From assembly GCF_006540305.1 (NCBI RefSeq), contig NZ_BJOR01000001.1:2232001-2296000 (forward strand): a stretch of 64,000 nt of DNA, given 5' to 3'. The position numbers were made by a program, and so were the translations under genes. The notes beneath the pieces were generated by a model. The model saw only the letters and a program-made list of their open reading frames with translations, had not been told where the DNA came from and did not search any database. The stretch is from Streptomyces sp. 6-11-2 (GTDB taxonomy: Bacteria > Actinomycetota > Actinomycetes > Streptomycetales > Streptomycetaceae). Positions 34,100 through 43,003 of the stretch are shown here, one piece after another. The first letter of the stretch is position 1, and each line of letters starts with the position of its first letter.

Positions 34100-35599
34100 T
34101 CACTCGCCCGTGATGATCTCCGCCGCCGCTCGGCCGCAGACGCGGGCCGCGCCGTGGGTGGCGATGTGGAGGGCGCCGCGCGGGGGCGCCTGGGGGACGC
34201 CCATCTCGACGATCACCGTGTCCGGGCGGGCCGCGAGCAGGGTGTCGAGGGCGGCCGCCATCCAGGGGTGGCGGTGCTCGTCGCGGACGACGGCCACCAC
34301 ACGCCGGGTGCCGGCCTCCTGAAGGGCCGAGCGGCCCGCGCCCTCGCCGGCGAAGCTGCCCGTCCGGGTGCCCGGCAGGAGGCGGCAGAGCTCGGCGGCC
34401 ACGCCCCACGGGGTCTCGTCACCGACGGCGATGTTGGCGACGGGGGTGAGGGCGGCGACGTAGGGCGGATCCGTGAGCGGGGTGAAGCCCTCCGCGGCGG
34501 TGACGCGCAGCGCGCGCCGGGCCGCCCGCAGCCCGACCACCGGATCGGCGTCGCCGTCCGTCCCGTCCGTCCCGGGCGGGCCCGCGGCCGCGGCGGTCCA
34601 GCGGGCGAGGGCGCGGACCCGGTCGGCGGCGTCCGCCAGCCGTTCCTCGGGCAGTTCACCGGAGCGGACCGCGGCGACCAGGGCGTCGCGCAGACCGGTC
34701 ACGGTCTCGTCGTCGGCCAGTCCGCCGCCCACGCAGATCGCGTCGGCTCCGGCGGCGATGGCCAGGACGCTGCCGCGCCGGATGCCGTAGTTGTCCGCGA
34801 TGGCCCGCATCTCCATGCCGTCGGTGACGATCAGGCCCTCGTAGCCCAGTTCGCCGCGCAGCAGGTCGGTCAGCACCCGGCGGGACAACGTTGCCGGAAG
34901 GTCCGGGTCCAGGGCCGGCACCAGGATGTGGGCGCTCATCACGGCCTTGCTGCCGGCGGCGATCGCCGCGCGGAACGGGGCCAGTTCGCGCTCCTGGAGC
35001 ACCTCGGCGCCCACGTCGATGCGGGGCATCGCGTGGTGGGAGTCCACGGCGGTGTCGCCGTGCCCGGGGAAGTGCTTGGTGCAGGCGGCGACCCCCGCGG
35101 ACTGGAGGCCGGTGACGTAGGCGGCGGTGTGCCGGGCGACCAGGTCGGTGGAGGCCCCGAAGGACCGTACGCCGATGACCGGGTTGCCGGGGTTGGAGTT
35201 GACGTCCGCGGAGGGCGCCCAGTTGAAGTTCACTCCGCACTCGGCCAGCCGCCTGCCGAGTTCGCGGGCGACGGCCTGGGTCAGTTCCACGTCGTCCACC
35301 GCGCCCAGCGCGTGGTTGCCGGGGAAGCTGGAGCCGGTGCGCACCTCCAGACGGGTGACGTCGCCGCCCTCCTCGTCGATGGCGACCAGAACGTCCTCGC
35401 GTTCGGCGCGCAACTGGGCGGTGAGGGCGGCCAACTGTTCGGGCGAGGCGATGTTCCGGCCGAACAGGCCGACCGAGGACAGGCCCTCGCCCAGGCGCCG
35501 GAGCAGCCAGTCGGGGGCCGTGGTCCCGGTGAAGCCGGGCTGGAGGACCGTCAGCGCGTCGCGAGTGAGTGTGTCGGTGCCGGTGGCGATTGTCGTCAT
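34100..35599 (-). CDS. dasD: Beta-N-acetylhexosaminidase (glycoside hydrolase family 3)
   Basis: A 499-residue GH3 enzyme that splits N-acetylglucosamine from chito-oligosaccharides. Visible motifs are AIDEEGGDV (73-81), the family signature KHFPGHGDT (175-183) with the acid/base His, and the nucleophile Asp260 in GLIVTDGMEM. There is no signal peptide, so it acts in the cytoplasm on imported sugar. It lies 9 bases downstream of dasC, in line with the dasABC importer. A disordered TDGTDGDADP stretch near 345 separates the TIM-barrel from the second domain. It is expected to be under DasR control with the operon. Confidence 0.93.
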   Translation of the reverse strand: MTTIATGTDTLTRDALTVLQPGFTGTTAPDWLLRRLGEGLSSVGLFGRNIASPEQLAALTAQLRAEREDVLVAIDEEGGDVTRLEVRTGSSFPGNHALGAVDDVELTQAVARELGRRLAECGVNFNWAPSADVNSNPGNPVIGVRSFGASTDLVARHTAAYVTGLQSAGVAACTKHFPGHGDTAVDSHHAMPRIDVGAEVLQERELAPFRAAIAAGSKAVMSAHILVPALDPDLPATLSRRVLTDLLRGELGYEGLIVTDGMEMRAIADNYGIRRGSVLAIAAGADAICVGGGLADDETVTGLRDALVAAVRSGELPEERLADAADRVRALARWTAAAAGPPGTDGTDGDADPVVGLRAARRALRVTAAEGFTPLTDPPYVAALTPVANIAVGDETPWGVAAELCRLLPGTRTGSFAGEGAGRSALQEAGTRRVVAVVRDEHRHPWMAAALDTLLAARPDTVIVEMGVPQAPPRGALHIATHGAARVCGRAAAEIITGE

Positions 35600-35608
35600 C
35601 GGGTGGCG

Positions 35609-36439
35609 TTATCCCTTCACGGCGCCCGCGGTCAGGCCGCCGACGGCCTTGCGCTGGAGGAAGAGGAAGAGGATCAGGATCGGGACGGCGAAGAGGGAGG
35701 AGGCCGCCATGGTCGCGCCCCAGTCGTCGCCGAACTGGGTCTGGAAGCTGGACAGCCACAGCGGCAGCGTCTTGGCGTCGGCGTTCTTGTTCAACACCAG
35801 GACGAGCGGGAACTCGTTCCAGGCGGTGATGAAGCCGAACATCGAGGTCGACATCAGGCCCGGGGCGAGCAGCGGGAGGATGACCCGGCGGAAGGCCGTC
35901 ATACGGGAGCAGCCGTCCACCATGGCCGCCTCCTCCAGTTCCTTCGGCACGGCGGCGACGAAGCCGCGCAGCGTCAGGATGGTGAAGGGCAGGATCATCA
36001 TCGTGTAGAAGAGCGTCAGCGGCACGAGGCTGTTCAGCATCGACGCGTCCCGCACGATCATGTAGATGGCGATGACCATGACTTCCCAGGGCGCCATCTG
36101 GGCCAGCATGAAGCCGATGACGAAGCCGCGCCGCCCCTTGAACCGCATCCGTGCCAGCGCGAAGGAGCCGGCCAGCGCGACGATCAGCGAGAAGACGACG
36201 GCGAGGACGGTGACGGTCAGCGAGTTGGCCACGTACGTCCAGAAGAGGTCGACTTCCGTCGCCGTCCTGAAGTGCTCGAAGGTGACGTCGACCGGGAACC
36301 AGACCGGGTCCTCGGAGATGATGTCGCCGGTCGGCTTGAAGGCCGTGGAGAACATCCAGTACACGGGGAAGACGAAGCCGATGAACAGGACGACGGCCGT
36401 GGCGTTGGGCCACAGGCGGCCGAAGAGCGAGCGCTTCAC
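35609..36439 (-). CDS. dasC: Chitobiose/GlcNAc ABC transporter permease DasC
   Basis: A 276-residue MalG-type sugar permease. An N-terminal helix (ATAVVLFIGFVFPVYWMF) and about five further helices surround the ATPase-contact loop, ELEEAAMVDGCSRMTAFRRV near 175-194. It pairs with DasB in the membrane to import chitobiose captured by DasA. GTG 36439 overlaps the dasB stop by four bases (GTGA), so the permeases are translationally coupled. No ATPase is encoded nearby; in Streptomyces the shared ATPase MsiK energises such importers. Confidence 0.95.
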   Translation of the reverse strand: MKRSLFGRLWPNATAVVLFIGFVFPVYWMFSTAFKPTGDIISEDPVWFPVDVTFEHFRTATEVDLFWTYVANSLTVTVLAVVFSLIVALAGSFALARMRFKGRRGFVIGFMLAQMAPWEVMVIAIYMIVRDASMLNSLVPLTLFYTMMILPFTILTLRGFVAAVPKELEEAAMVDGCSRMTAFRRVILPLLAPGLMSTSMFGFITAWNEFPLVLVLNKNADAKTLPLWLSSFQTQFGDDWGATMAASSLFAVPILILFLFLQRKAVGGLTAGAVKG

Positions 36440-37422
36440 AGCTCGTCCTCCTCTTGCTTGAGCACGATCCTGAGGTAGTAGGCGGTCAGGCCGAGCAGGA
36501 TCAGGATGGTCAGGACGGCGATCGCCGCACCCATGCCGTAGTGCTGGTTGCCGACGCCCTCGACGTAGGCGTAGACGGGCAGGGTCTCGGTGAGCCGGTC
36601 CGGGCCGCCGCCGTTGATGGTGAAGACCTGCACGAACGCCTTGAAGACCCAGATGATCTCCAGGAAGGTCGTGGCGTAGAGGAAGGGCCGCAGGAACGGC
36701 AGGGTGACCGTGGTGAAGCTCCGCCAGATGCCGGCGCCGTCGAGGGAGGCCGCCTCGTACAGCTCGCCGGGGATGGTGGTGGTCGCCGCGTACAGGTTGA
36801 TCGCGACGAACGGGATGGACATCCATACGATCAGCACGGTGACGACGAAGAACGTCGACATCTGGCTGCTGGTCCAGCTGTAGTCGGCCATCGAGTGCCA
36901 GCCGAGCTTGTCCAGCACCCAGTTGACGACGCCGAAGCGCTGGGCGAACAGCCACTGGTACACGGTGGTCGCGGCCACCACGGGCATCGCCCAGGCGAGC
37001 ACGAGGCCGATCAGCAGGGTGACCCGCATGCGCTTGCCGAGACGGGCGAGCAGCAGGCCGACCAGCGTGCCCAGGACCATGATCAGGACAACGTTGACCG
37101 CGGTGAACAGGATCGAGCGGAGGGTGACCCGCCAGAAGTCCTCGCCGGTGAGGATCTCCTTGTAGTTCTCGATGCCGTTCCACTCGGTGACGTGCTGGAT
37201 CAGCTGCGTCATGTTGAGGTTCTGGAACGACAGCAGGAAGTCCTTCAGCAGCGGCCAGCCGAGCAGCAGCACAGTGGCCGCGCAGGCGGGCAGCAGCAAC
37301 AGATAGGGGGCGAACCCGCCGCTGCGCGAGGCGGCTCGCGGTGTCGGACCGCCCGGTGCCCGGCCGTCCGCCCTGCGGGCGTCCACCGGGCCTGAGGGCG
37401 GCCGTTCGGTCTGCACGGTCAT
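36436..37422 (-). CDS. dasB: Chitobiose/GlcNAc ABC transporter permease DasB
   Basis: A 328-residue MalF-type sugar permease. A disordered Pro/Arg-rich N-terminus of about 35 residues precedes the first helix (APYLLLLPACAATVLLLGWP). The ATPase-contact loop reads YEAASLDGAGIWRSFTTVTL (about 221-240). It forms the channel with DasC. It starts 112 bases after dasA, and a perfect 19-bp hairpin lies between them. Confidence 0.95.
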   Translation of the reverse strand: MTVQTERPPSGPVDARRADGRAPGGPTPRAASRSGGFAPYLLLLPACAATVLLLGWPLLKDFLLSFQNLNMTQLIQHVTEWNGIENYKEILTGEDFWRVTLRSILFTAVNVVLIMVLGTLVGLLLARLGKRMRVTLLIGLVLAWAMPVVAATTVYQWLFAQRFGVVNWVLDKLGWHSMADYSWTSSQMSTFFVVTVLIVWMSIPFVAINLYAATTTIPGELYEAASLDGAGIWRSFTTVTLPFLRPFLYATTFLEIIWVFKAFVQVFTINGGGPDRLTETLPVYAYVEGVGNQHYGMGAAIAVLTILILLGLTAYYLRIVLKQEEDEL

Positions 37423-37479
37423 GCTCGCGATCTCTCTTCTCCGCCGAGGGGCCCTAGGTACGTCGACCCGCGTACAGGT

Positions 37480-37524
37480 GCCGGGGCGGGGCGGCCGTCC
37501 GTGGTACGGCCGCCCCGCCCCGGC
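37480..37524 (-). other. Perfect 19-bp intercistronic hairpin between dasA and dasB
   Basis: Both arms are 19 bases with no mismatch, around a 7-base loop, starting 11 bases past the dasA stop. It could stabilise dasA mRNA or end part of the transcription, so that binding protein exceeds permease. Confidence 0.85.
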
Positions 37525-37534
37525 TCACCCGGTG

Positions 37535-38818
37535 CTACTGCTTCTGTGCCAGGCGCTTGTTGAACTCGCCCTCGACCTGCTTGGCGGCCTCGGCCGGGGA
37601 CTTCCCCTTCAGCACGGCGGTCATGTAGGCCTTGACCGGGTTCGGGTCGTTCTCCACCGCGGCCCACTCCGGGATCAGCGGCGTGGTGCCACCGCCCGCG
37701 GCGGCCGGGGCGGCGGCCTCGGCGACGGCGTTGCCCTGGAGGTTGCTCTGCAGCGCCTCCTTGTTCGGGATGACGCCGTTCTCCTTGGCCAGCTGGCCCT
37801 CGTACTGGTCGGACAGGGCGATCTTCAGGAACTCGCGGGCGAGTTCCTGCTTCTTGCTGCCCGCGGCGACGGCGAGGTTGGAGCCGCCGAGGAAGACGCC
37901 CTCGGGCTTGTCGGCCGCGGCGCCCGGGATCGTGAAGTAGCCGATCTCCTTCTCGATCTTCGGGTTCGCCTTGATCGCGATGCCGGCCTCCCAGCCCATG
38001 CCGATGAAGGCGCCGACCTTGCCCTTGGCGAAGACCTCGCCCTGCTGCGGGTGGGCCTCGTCCTTGTCCTTGGGCGCCTTGGACAGGGCCTGGAACTTCT
38101 TGTAGGTCTCCATGGCGGCGGCGACCTTCGGGTCGGCCAGGTTGGAGACGTACTTGTCGCCGTCCTTCTTCACCAGCTCGCCGCCCTCGCCGATCACCAG
38201 GCCGACGAAGTGGTACCAGTTCTGGCCGGGCAGGTAGATCGGCTCGGCGCCGGTCTTGTCCCCGACCTTCTTGAGGTCGGCGTAGAACTCGTCGCGGGTC
38301 TTGGGGGTGTCCTTGATGCCGGCGTCGGCCCAGAGCTTCTTGTTGTAGAGGACGACGCGGTTGGCGAAGTACCACGGGGCCGCGTACTGCTTGCCCTCGT
38401 AGACGGAGGAGTTGTTGAGGGCCTCGGTCCAGTCGGCGCCGACCGAGGACTTCAGGTCCGCGAGGTCGGCGAGGCCGCCGGTCTTGGCGTAGGCCGGGGT
38501 CTGGGTGTTGCCGATCTCGAAGACGTCCGGCGGGTTCTCCTCGGACAGCGCGGTGGTCAGCTTCTGCTGGATGCCGTCCCACTGCTGGATCTCGAACTTG
38601 ACCTTGGCCTTGGTCTTGGCCTCGAAGGCCGCGGAGACGTCCTTCTGCCACTGGTCCGGGGAGGAGCCGTCCATCACCCACACGGTGAGCGTCTGGCCGG
38701 CGTAGCCGTCCTTGCCGCTCTTGGCCTTGCCCCCGTCGTCGTCCTTGCCGCCCCCACACGCCGCGATGGAGACCATCATGCCCGCGATACCGATCGCGGC
38801 TACCAGCTTGCGCTTCAC
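37535..38818 (-). CDS. dasA: Chitobiose-binding lipoprotein DasA
   Basis: A 427-residue extracellular sugar-binding lipoprotein. The signal peptide (VKRKLVAAIGIAGMMVSIAAC) ends at the lipidated Cys in SIAAC, near residue 21. The mature protein has the family 1 solute-binding fold (LTVWVMDGSSPDQWQKDVSAAF; QKLTTALSEENPPDVFEIGN). It delivers (GlcNAc)2 and probably GlcNAc oligomers to DasBC. GTG 38818 has GGAGGG upstream. DasR operators at 38919-38934 and 38943-38958 lie upstream. Confidence 0.95.
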   Translation of the reverse strand: MKRKLVAAIGIAGMMVSIAACGGGKDDDGGKAKSGKDGYAGQTLTVWVMDGSSPDQWQKDVSAAFEAKTKAKVKFEIQQWDGIQQKLTTALSEENPPDVFEIGNTQTPAYAKTGGLADLADLKSSVGADWTEALNNSSVYEGKQYAAPWYFANRVVLYNKKLWADAGIKDTPKTRDEFYADLKKVGDKTGAEPIYLPGQNWYHFVGLVIGEGGELVKKDGDKYVSNLADPKVAAAMETYKKFQALSKAPKDKDEAHPQQGEVFAKGKVGAFIGMGWEAGIAIKANPKIEKEIGYFTIPGAAADKPEGVFLGGSNLAVAAGSKKQELAREFLKIALSDQYEGQLAKENGVIPNKEALQSNLQGNAVAEAAAPAAAGGGTTPLIPEWAAVENDPNPVKAYMTAVLKGKSPAEAAKQVEGEFNKRLAQKQ

Positions 38819-38918
38819 GCCACCCTCCTCAGGGATGCCACAAACCCCCCTGCCTCCCCGCGGTTGAGCGACATCCGAGCGTCGGCGCGTAACCGCCCGT
38901 GGGGCCGGGACCTGGACC

Positions 38919-38934
38919 AATGGTGTAGACCAGT
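38919..38934. promoter_or_regulatory. dre site of dasA
   Basis: aatggtgtagaccagt is a good match to the DasR operator (actggtctagaccagt), about 100 bases upstream of dasA. Confidence 0.8.
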
Positions 38935-38942
38935 ACGGGGAG

Positions 38943-38958
38943 CTTGGCCCAGACCAAT
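38943..38958. promoter_or_regulatory. Second, weaker dre-like site of dasA
   Basis: cttggcccagaccaat shares 11 of 16 positions with the DasR operator. It lies 24 bases from the stronger site, about two helical turns. Confidence 0.5.
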
Positions 38959-39059
38959 AGGGCTGTCAAGAGTGCGCCGACCCGCTCACGTGGTCCGTTA
39001 TGCGACCGCGATATGCAGGGACCTTTCATTGTTCGTCCGGCAAAATGGACGCCTGCGTT

Positions 39060-39074
39060 CCACTGGACCAGTGG
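39060..39074. promoter_or_regulatory. Shortened dre-like palindrome
   Basis: ccactggaccagtgg is a perfect odd palindrome. It has both dre outer arms but lacks about five central bases. Confidence 0.4.
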
Positions 39075-39133
39075 CGGCCGCACGCGACCCGCCGGCCGCC
39101 CTGGCCACGTGGACCACCCGCCCTGGCCCGGGC

Positions 39134-40046
<913 letters not shown>

Positions 40047-40189
40047 GGGCCTTGTGATGGCGTAAGAATCTCGTGGCGGTCCGCGGCGTCATGCGCGCGA
40101 GGGATTCCGCGCGTGTGACACCGTGACCTAGATTGCCTGCGCACTGCACGGACGCTCGCCGGTGATCAGCTAGGGGACGGAGTCGCCAC

Positions 40190-40489
40190 ATGTCGAATGC
40201 CCCGGAAACCACCAGAGCGGTGGTGACACCCTTACGGGTCGTCATCGCCCTCTGTCTCGTCGTCCCCTTCGGGGCGCTGTTATGGGTGGGGTCGTACGCG
40301 AAGACGGATCCGGCGTTCATCGGGATCCCGTTCTTCTACTGGTACCAGATGCTGTGGGTGGTCCTCTCCGCGGCCCTGACGATGACCGCGTACCGGCTGT
40401 GGCTGCGTGATCAGCGCGCCGCCCGGGCCTCGCAGGCCGCCCGGACCGCCCCTGCCTCCACGGCCGAGGACGGGGGTGCGGTCAAGTGA
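40190..40489 (+). CDS. DUF3311 small membrane protein
   Basis: A 99-residue protein with two hydrophobic helices (VVIALCLVVPFGALLWVG, about 17-34, and WYQMLWVVLSAALTMTAYRLWL, about 51-72) and a polar Ala-rich tail. DUF3311 proteins accompany sodium:solute symporters as a small subunit. The stop overlaps the GTG of the symporter by four bases. A TAGATT box (about 40128-40133) may be the operon -10. Confidence 0.85.
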   Translation: MSNAPETTRAVVTPLRVVIALCLVVPFGALLWVGSYAKTDPAFIGIPFFYWYQMLWVVLSAALTMTAYRLWLRDQRAARASQAARTAPASTAEDGGAVK

Positions 40490-42096
40490 AGGACGGCGTC
40501 AACGGCGTCGCGCTCGGCGTCTGTGTCTTCTTCTTCCTGCTCGTCACCGTCATGGGCTTCCTGGCCGCGCGCTGGCGCCGTGCCGAGAACGAGCACAGCC
40601 TGGACGAATGGGGCCTGGGCGGCCGGTCGTTCGGCACCTGGGTGACCTGGTTCCTGCTCGGCGGCGACCTGTACACCGCCTACACCTTCGTGGCCGTGCC
40701 CGCCGCCGTCTACGCCACGGGCGCGGCCGGCTTCTTCGCGGTGCCGTACACGATCCTGGTCTACCCGCTGATCTTCACGTTCCTGCCGCGGCTGTGGTCG
40801 GTGTCCCACCGGCACGGATACGTGACCACCTCGGACTTCGTCCGCGGCCGGTTCGGCTCCAAGAGCCTGTCGCTGGCGGTGGCGCTCACCGGCATCCTCG
40901 CGACCATGCCGTACATCGCGCTCCAACTGGTCGGCATCCAGGCCGTCCTTGACGTGATGGGCGTCGGCGGCGGCGACAGCACCCACTGGTTCGTGAAGGA
41001 CCTGCCGCTGCTGATCGCCTTCGGCGTGCTGGCGGCGTACACCTACTCGTCGGGGCTGCGCGCGCCCGCGCTGATCGCGTTCGTGAAGGACACCCTGATC
41101 TACATCGTGATCGCGGTGGCCATCATCTACATCCCGATCAAGCTGGGCGGCTTCGGCGAGGTGTTCGCCAAGGCGGACCAGAAGTTCAGTGAGTCGGGGA
41201 CGGGCGGCCTGGTGCCGGCGGCGGCCGGTCAGTGGACGTACGCCACGCTGGCCCTGGGCTCCGCGCTCGCGCTGTTCATGTACCCGCACTCGATCACCGC
41301 GACCCTGTCCTCGCGCAGCCGCGAGGTGATCCGCCGCAACACCACGATCCTGCCGCTGTACTCGCTGATGCTGGGCCTGCTCGCCCTGCTGGGCTTCATG
41401 GCGATCGCGGCGGGCGTGCAGGTGAAGAACGGCCAGCTGGCCATTCCGCAGCTGTTCGAGAACATGTTCCCGGACTGGTTCGCGGGGGTGGCGTTCGCTG
41501 CGATCGCCATCGGCGCGCTGGTGCCGGCGGCCATCATGTCGATCGCCGCCGCGAACCTGTTCACCCGCAACATCTACAAGGACTTCCTCCGTCCGCACGC
41601 GACGCCGAAGGAGGAGACCCGGGTCTCCAAGATCGTGTCGCTGCTGGTCAAGGTGGGCGCGCTGGTCTTCGTCCTGACCATGGACAAGACGGTCGCCATC
41701 AACTTCCAGCTGCTCGGCGGCATCTGGATCCTGCAGACCTTCCCGGCCCTGGTCGGGGGCCTGTTCACCCGCTGGTTCCACCGCTGGGCGCTGCTGGCGG
41801 GCTGGGCGGTCGGCATGGTCTACGGCACGGTCGCCGCCTACGGGGTCGCCTCGCCGACGCAGAAGCACTTCGGCGGCTCGGCGAAGGAGATCCCGGGCAT
41901 CGGCGAGATCGGCTACATCGGCCTGACGGCGTTCGTGCTCAACGCGGCCGTCGCAGTGGTCCTGACGCTCGTGCTGAGGGCGGTCAAGGCGCCTGAGGGC
42001 GTGGACGAGACCCGGCCGGAGGACTACACGGCGGACGCCGGCGACCCGGGCGTCGAGGTGGAACTCCCGCCGGCCACGGCGGCGGCCCCGCGCTGA
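40486..42096 (+). CDS. Sodium:solute symporter (SSS family)
   Basis: A 536-residue membrane transporter with about 13 hydrophobic helices, from VALGVCVFFFLLVTVMGFLA to the C-terminal LTAFVLNAAVAVVLTLVL. The region DEWGLGGRSFGTWVTWFLLG and FAAIAIGALVPAAIMSIAAAN are typical of monocarboxylate or proline-type symporters. The substrate is not evident; DUF3311-linked members often carry monocarboxylates. GTG 40486 is coupled to the DUF3311 gene. A hairpin terminator follows. Confidence 0.92.
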   Translation: MKDGVNGVALGVCVFFFLLVTVMGFLAARWRRAENEHSLDEWGLGGRSFGTWVTWFLLGGDLYTAYTFVAVPAAVYATGAAGFFAVPYTILVYPLIFTFLPRLWSVSHRHGYVTTSDFVRGRFGSKSLSLAVALTGILATMPYIALQLVGIQAVLDVMGVGGGDSTHWFVKDLPLLIAFGVLAAYTYSSGLRAPALIAFVKDTLIYIVIAVAIIYIPIKLGGFGEVFAKADQKFSESGTGGLVPAAAGQWTYATLALGSALALFMYPHSITATLSSRSREVIRRNTTILPLYSLMLGLLALLGFMAIAAGVQVKNGQLAIPQLFENMFPDWFAGVAFAAIAIGALVPAAIMSIAAANLFTRNIYKDFLRPHATPKEETRVSKIVSLLVKVGALVFVLTMDKTVAINFQLLGGIWILQTFPALVGGLFTRWFHRWALLAGWAVGMVYGTVAAYGVASPTQKHFGGSAKEIPGIGEIGYIGLTAFVLNAAVAVVLTLVLRAVKAPEGVDETRPEDYTADAGDPGVEVELPPATAAAPR

Positions 42097-42116
42097 CAAC
42101 CGGGAGGGGCATCCCA

Positions 42117-42144
42117 CGGGCCGCCGGGGAAATCCGGCGGCCCG
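42117..42144 (+). terminator. Terminator after the symporter gene
   Basis: A perfect 11-bp stem (cgggccgccgg with its complement) and a 6-base loop begin 21 bases past the stop. Confidence 0.75.
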
Positions 42145-42174
42145 CCGCCGTGCCCGTGCGGCACACTCGGGCGC

Positions 42175-42681
42175 ATGGACATCGTGATCCGGCCGGCGGA
42201 ACCCGGCGAGTACGGCACCCTCGGTGAGATCACCGCGCAGGCCTACCTCCGGGACGGCCTCCTCGACTTCGGCGAGAACGACGAGTATCTCGGCGAGCTG
42301 CGGGACGTGGCCAAGCGGGCGGCCGCGGCCGAGGTACTGGTGGCGGTGGCGGACGGGAAGGTGCTCGGCGGCGTGACCTTCGTCCCCGGCACGGGCCCCA
42401 TGGCCGACCTCGCCGGTCCCGGGGAGACCGAGATACGGATGCTCGCCGTCGCGCACACGGCGCGCGGCCGAGGCGTCGGCGAGGCCCTCGTACGGGCCTG
42501 TCTGGACCGGGCACGGGCCGTGGAGGGCTGTGTCCGCGTGGTGCTGTCCACCCAGAGCGCCATGCACACCGCCCACCGCATCTACGAGCGCCTGGGTTTC
42601 GTCCGCACGCCGGGCCGGGACTGGAACCCCCTCCCGCACCTGGACGACATCATGCTGCTCACCTACGAGTTGACATTCTGA
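42175..42681 (+). CDS. GNAT acetyltransferase
   Basis: A 168-residue N-acetyltransferase. The acetyl-CoA loop is MLAVAHTARGRGVGEALVRA (about 88-107), followed by the C-terminal MHTAHRIYERLGFVRTPGRD. The substrate is unknown. There is no clear ribosome site before ATG 42175, so translation may be leaderless. Its stop is only 21 bases before the first NrdR box; the nrd promoter therefore begins inside its 3' flank. Confidence 0.85.
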   Translation: MDIVIRPAEPGEYGTLGEITAQAYLRDGLLDFGENDEYLGELRDVAKRAAAAEVLVAVADGKVLGGVTFVPGTGPMADLAGPGETEIRMLAVAHTARGRGVGEALVRACLDRARAVEGCVRVVLSTQSAMHTAHRIYERLGFVRTPGRDWNPLPHLDDIMLLTYELTF

Positions 42682-42702
42682 CACGTTCCGGAATCGACAC
42701 GG

Positions 42703-42719
42703 CACAACATATGGGGGTG
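42703..42719. promoter_or_regulatory. NrdR box 1 of the nrdABS promoter
   Basis: cacaacatatgggggtg has CAC/GTG ends and an AT-rich middle, as NrdR boxes do. The second box begins exactly 31 bases later, the spacing (three helical turns) typical of paired NrdR sites. Confidence 0.65.
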
Positions 42720-42733
42720 CCCGACTCACTCAG

Positions 42734-42752
42734 CACAAGATGTATGCTCGTG
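42734..42752. promoter_or_regulatory. NrdR box 2 overlapping the -10 of nrdABS
   Basis: cacaagatgtatgctcgtg starts 31 bases after box 1 and contains TATGCT (42743-42748), a likely -10. NrdR bound here would block the promoter that feeds the riboswitch. Confidence 0.65.
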
Positions 42753-42754
42753 CT

Positions 42755-42870
42755 CACTGTCGCCGCAGGGGAATCCGGTGCGAATCCGGAACTGTCCCGC
42801 AACGGTGTACTCGTGCGCGTATGCCCCCATGGGCCGTCACGAGCGTCAGTCCGAGGACCTGCCGACAGTG
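42755..42870 (+). ncRNA. Cobalamin (adenosyl-B12) riboswitch
   Basis: The closing stem is an 8-bp perfect pairing (42755-42762 with 42863-42870). Inside it are the conserved core (aggggaatccggtgcgaatc, then ctgtcccgcaac) and the 3' B12 box (agtccgaggacctgcc). It precedes nrdA by about 130 bases. In S. coelicolor this element shuts off nrdABS when coenzyme B12 is present, so that the B12-dependent class II enzyme is used instead. GC-rich pairing between 42870 and 42930 may form the expression platform. Confidence 0.93.
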
Positions 42871-43003
42871 CGCCCGGCCGTCCGGTCCGGGTGCCCTGAC
42901 GTCCGGGCTTCGTGGAATGGGCCGGTGGACGCGGCGCCGCGTGCGCTCGTGTGCTGCCCCCTGCCCTCGGCGAGGCCCCGTGCCGAGCGAGGGAGAGCTC
43001 CAC

